NCBI GenBank assembly: GCA_951812925.1
Contig: OX638368.1
Span: 128,983,309 to 129,047,308 of the forward strand
Direction: 5' to 3'
DNA length: 64,000 bases
Origin: Calliopum simillimum
Taxonomy: Eukaryota > Arthropoda > Insecta > Diptera > Lauxaniidae
Position numbers and translations under genes: made by a program. The notes below the pieces were generated by a model. That model saw only the letters and a program-made list of their open reading frames with translations, made no database searches and was not told where the DNA came from. Below are positions 59,954-64,000 of the stretch, in pieces; the stretch's first letter is position 1; every line of letters starts with the position of its first letter.

Positions 59954-60065
59954 TCAAAAGACTTGGCTGGGTTGTGACGCAGCTGATACAGAGTGAGAAG
60001 TGGATGGCTCACGAGAAGAAGATGGCGTGTTCTCAACATCTTCTTTACGAATAAATTGGATAGCA
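59954..60065 (-). CDS. Candidate 3'-terminal exon of an upstream neighbouring gene
   Basis: After an acceptor-like T-rich tract ending TTTTCAAAG, the minus strand reads AIQFIRKEDVENTPSSSREP then STSHSVSAASQPSQVF and stops at 59954. The Ser-rich, polar tail and good acceptor make it look like the last exon of a protein-coding gene transcribed in the same direction as cher. The protein is not recognised and no upstream exon is visible to the right within the window. It could also be a chance frame. Confidence 0.4.
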
Positions 60066-62900
60066 CTTTGAAAATAAAAAAAATAAAAAAAGTTGTTGCA
60101 ATCGATTGTCAAACACGATGTCTGTAGCCGATACAAGTACACTTCGGTGTAACCACAAAAACTGAGTCATTTCAATAGACGATCTTAACAGTTGAAAGAT
60201 TGGCGATATGTCAGTTAGGAAAAGAAAAATGATATCCTGTTTCCACTCAAGATTTAAAACGTCAACTAAATCTGAAAATAGCCGTAAATCCCATTTTTGA
60301 TTTTCGGTGGGAACAGGCTACAAGGAATGGTTCACAACCAAGCCCTTTCCCCTATTAAATGCTGCTTTTAATTTTTTTAATGCATGAAAAATTCATTAGC
60401 TTTCGATGAGAAATCATAGAATTTGTATCACTCTTAAAAACAAACTGAACAAGAAACTCGCATTTGCAAAGTGAAAAAATGTGTAACGTTGGACCCAAAA
60501 CTTCCGAACAATTAAAATTGTAGGTATGCTGCGATTTTATACTTTCCAATTCAGTATGGGACATGACTTTTCCAAAAGCTTATTCAGTTTATTAAACGGA
60601 AACATTTTAGCCCATAGATAGCTTTTGAACAACATCAATGAAGTTTCGTTACAACGATTCAAATATCTAATTGTAACCTAAAATTTTTTAGGAATTGCCC
60701 GAATGAAACGGTTTTTCGGTTTTAAGTTAACCACTAGTTAAACTCCCAAATGCTAATCGTAAACCATTAGTTTAACATCAGCTGATGGTGAAGAAATACA
60801 ACCCACATTTGGTTTGTGAAAATTCTGAATTTGTTTTGAGACGTAGAAAATTTTGTGTGTGATATCGAAGCAAAGCAAATAATTGAAAAACATGTTTTCA
60901 CAAAAACTACAAATTAAATCCACAAATTTAGCCATCTTTTTTTATTTTGTTCAATGTCTTAGTTAACTAAAACACTTAGAATATGAAACATTAGTAAAAC
61001 CCTTGTCACCATTTTAGTTAACTAATGGGTTAACTTATGTATGTGAATTCGGGCCTAAGACTATTTTGTCAGTGTTATTTTTTAGTTGCGTCGTCGATTA
61101 GTAGTTGCAATCGATCCAGAGCGCCGCTTTGCTTATCGTGGTATACGATTGTGTTACGAAAACAAGAATGTGTACTTCTACTAGTGGCAATGCTCCAATT
61201 GAAAAATATACTCTTTAAGTGTTGTTGTTTTTGTACTGCTGCCATAGGAATAATTTATTGTATTTGTAGTTTAAAAATGATGATCGTTATAAGTGTGCTC
61301 TTGTGCTATCTCACAAAAAAAGAAAAAACAATTGTTTACTTGTGTGGCATTGCTGCTTTACTACAATAAACAAAAAAAAAAATAAAGAGCAAGTTAGTTT
61401 TGACACAGAGTTGGGGCTGCTCTCTCTTTCTCTATCACACTGCTCCACAAACGCCGGCATCAGCAACAGGTTTTTATTTTGTTTTGTTGTTTTGATTATA
61501 CCTCGTCGGTTTTATTGTTTTTAATGGATTTTTTTTTTTTGTTGTGTCTCATTTGTTTTTGTTTTTGATTTACTTTCCACGCGTCTTTTGCGTGTGTGCA
61601 TGTGTGCATGCGCTTGTTAAATGTCGTTTGATTTCAAAGTTTTTAAAAAAAAAATCGTTTTGATGAAGAATTTAAAAATTGGGATAATTTTCTTTTTTTT
61701 CACTTTTTTTATCAATTTTGTTTACAACTTTACAGCTGTTCAAACTAATTAATTTTATCTGTGCTAAGTTACACAAACATTATACAAATTTTTCCTCGCG
61801 GAAAGTCGCTCAAAACTAGGTATTCATCCTCGATTGACTTACTTATTACATTGAATTTTCTCCAAATTTTGCAGCAAAAGCAGGTATATGACTGATACGA
61901 TTCCTTGGTTAAAGATATAATGCAAGTAAAGAGGGTATAATTTTAATAATCGTCGTTATTCATATTGTCATTACTTTTTTTGCTTCCTAAAAGTATGCAA
62001 CAATTTGTTGCTAAAACCAAACAACACAAGAGAAACATATGATGACAGTCGCAACTAAAAATATGATTACACTATTGTTGCTACTTATGTTTAAGACAGA
62101 TTCCATTTCAAATTTTTCGAAATTTGCAGTTGGGCTCTCAGATTTTTATAAAAATTTGCAGAGCTGTTCTAAGTGCTTAGTATAAAGACCTCTCATTATT
62201 ATTTTTGCGGTAACGGGTTGTAGGGAATAAAAAAAGCGACTTGGGGTCTTACTTATAAGAATACTGAGCTCCCACTGCGGCTTACATATTTTGCATTATG
62301 TAGCCCATCTGGCGCATAACCTAGAGTTATATTTGATTTATTGTAAACACATTTTTGCTTAGTCTATGAAATAGCGCTACATTCCTTTAAATTATCAATC
62401 ACTTGCATGCCATAATATCAATTGAAATGACACATACGATTTCCAGTTGGGCAACTATGTATTATTGCCTCAATCGTTTATTTTTGTAAAAAAAATACCC
62501 GCAGATTTTTTGAAACGTTTCATACTTTTAGTATGAAGTCCGAATTGTTAGGCACCCCAAAAAATGCAAAATGCATGTTAACTATTTATGCAATGAATAA
62601 ATGCTTATCAAAAAACATAACAAAAACAAAAAATTCGGTTATTTCGGTTTTTCCGGTTTTTTATCAGTCAATGTTTTTTCATTCTTAAGAGTGAAAAAGT
62701 TTTTATTTCCGGTTTATTTTACAATGCCAAAAGCAAGTGTAATTAGTTTGGAAACAAAGCTGTAATTTAGAAAATTTTTAATTTTCTTAATATGTACTCA
62801 GATTTGATTTGATTTGACGTCACATTTTATTACAAATTTGAAGCTTGCCTTTCCTTAAAAGTATGACGTAGCTTATATGTAGAAGACCCGATAGAGGGAT
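60066..62900. other. Non-coding DNA right of cher, no recognised gene
   Basis: The stretch 61060-61500 is somewhat GC-richer and includes CTCTCTCTTTCTCTATCACA and CTCCACAAACGCCGGCATCA followed by CAACAGGTTTTT, which could be a leader exon with a donor on the plus strand. Support is too weak to call. The rest is AT-rich without structure. Confidence 0.5.
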
Positions 62901-62919
62901 ATGCTAGTCGCGTTATACT

Positions 62920-63580
62920 GTTCGCTTCGCTTCACTTGACATGAAATCAAATCTTATTCACTTGTCTCAAATAGCTTCGGAGGTATGACAAATTTGGATT
63001 TTTCGATTGGGACCAAAAGTTTTTTGCTTGGTCGTAACGCAACATAACGAAACGTACAACCCTTCCCCCCCACTAGTAACGTAAAAAAACCAAATTTTGG
63101 TAATTTTAATTTTAATTTTTTATCGCATGTAACTCTTCGTAACAAATTGCCTGACCCCCTCCCCCTTGCGCGTTACGTAATATGAGAACGGCCCGTTATA
63201 TAAGTTCTTTAAATTAGCTTAACTTTATTCTAGGGGCATTACCCCGTTTGCTTCACTTTACCTGAAATCAAATCTTATTCCCCTTTGTCAAATAGTTACA
63301 GAGATATGACAAATTTTGTTACTTTAGATGGAGGAGGCGCTGACCCGCCCTTTTTTATTGAAAGTTTTGTTTTGAGTGCCAATGAATGACATACGCCCGA
63401 GTCAATTTATTTCAGAGATACGACGAATTTGGGGTAGAAGAGACGTGGCACTATTCATTTTTTTATTGAATGCTATTAATTCAAGTATTGTTCACATATG
63501 TACCAAATCTTATTCACGCATGTCAAATAGTTTTAAAGATAGAATTGATTGTTTCGAATAAAGCCACTTATTCTCATATA
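62920..63580 (+). repeat. Degenerate tandem repeat, about three units of 250-310 bp
   Basis: The block TGAAATCAAATCTTATTC, then TGTCAAATAGTT and AGATATGACAAATTT, recurs near 62940, 63260 and (weaker) 63505; a related AGAGATACGACGAATTTGG lies near 63413. The G/C-rich stretches (CCCTTCCCCCCC near 63060 and 63155) sit between units. Non-coding. Confidence 0.7.
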
Positions 63581-64000
63581 AATAGCGTTTTTCCGACCTT
63601 CAACGGCCTGGGGCCGAGGTCAAATATTTTCCGATCGAGACCAACATTTTTTGCTTGATATTTATACCAATAGAAAACTTTTTAGCCCCTGGAAGCAAGG
63701 TATTTCACATTTTTACTTTTTACTTTAATGGAGGCTATTCTCAACTAGTACTCGTACTACCTAAAAGAAAAAAATAATTTTAAAAAAATCTGAATTTCGA
63801 ATAAAAAATGGTTAAAATATTAAAAAAATCGAGGTTTTTGATTTTTCATTTTAAAGAACTTTTTGTCAGTTTTAAACCAGGTTCGACCGCACTTTGATAT
63901 TCCAATAATTTTGTATTCTGGACCACTCTAAATTCGTACATATTGCAACAAAGAAATATCACTTCTCTACTTTTATTGACTGGTCAAATAAAATATCGTA
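63581..64000. other. Right edge of window, nothing recognised
   Basis: AT-rich DNA without ORF or repeat structure that I can support. Confidence 0.6.

Overview
The window comes from an AT-rich insect genome. It is most likely a higher fly (Brachycera, Schizophora), because the one clearly recognisable gene encodes a Drosophila-type filamin, the orthologue of cheerio (cher). Introns are long and full of short non-autonomous DNA transposons, some introns are only about 60 bp, and several repeats resemble Drosophila DINE-1/INE-1. I cannot name the species from the sequence.

The cher gene lies on the minus strand and fills most of the window (start codon at 59019, last visible exon ending at 5410). 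I could place 11 coding exons with consensus splice sites whose phases all agree, giving 5304 nt or 1768 codons in one open frame. In order they encode a Q/N/T-rich N-terminal extension of about 250 residues, two calponin-homology (CH) domains forming the actin-binding module, and 13 filamin immunoglobulin-like repeats. The remaining C-terminal repeats are expected beyond coordinate 1. Intron 2, inside the CH1/CH2 region, is 34.6 kb and accounts for more than half of the window.

Layout from left to right: 1-5409 is the start of a large intron holding a hAT-like foldback element and a second foldback. 5410-12029 holds exons 11 to 5 (Ig repeats). 12030-17564 is an intron with a foldback element into which two DINE-1-like repeats have inserted. 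17565-18779 holds exons 4 and 3 (CH2), separated by a small hAT-like MITE. 18780-53384 is the giant intron, with two mariner transposase relics, a third DINE-1-like copy, about ten foldback elements, tRNA-like fragments and a possible unrelated first exon on the plus strand. 53385-53724 is exon 2 (CH1). 53725-58269 is intron 1, with a palindromic Tc1-like element. 58270-59019 is coding exon 1. To its right is mostly non-coding DNA with one possible 3'-terminal exon of a neighbouring minus-strand gene (59954-60065) and a degenerate tandem repeat near the right edge.

The most unusual feature is the density and variety of long inverted-repeat (foldback) elements: at least sixteen, several with exact terminal repeats and target-site duplications that can be read directly. 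Two of them contain open frames that look more like captured or residual coding sequence than chance. I see no operons, CRISPR arrays, rRNA genes or convincing intact tRNA genes.
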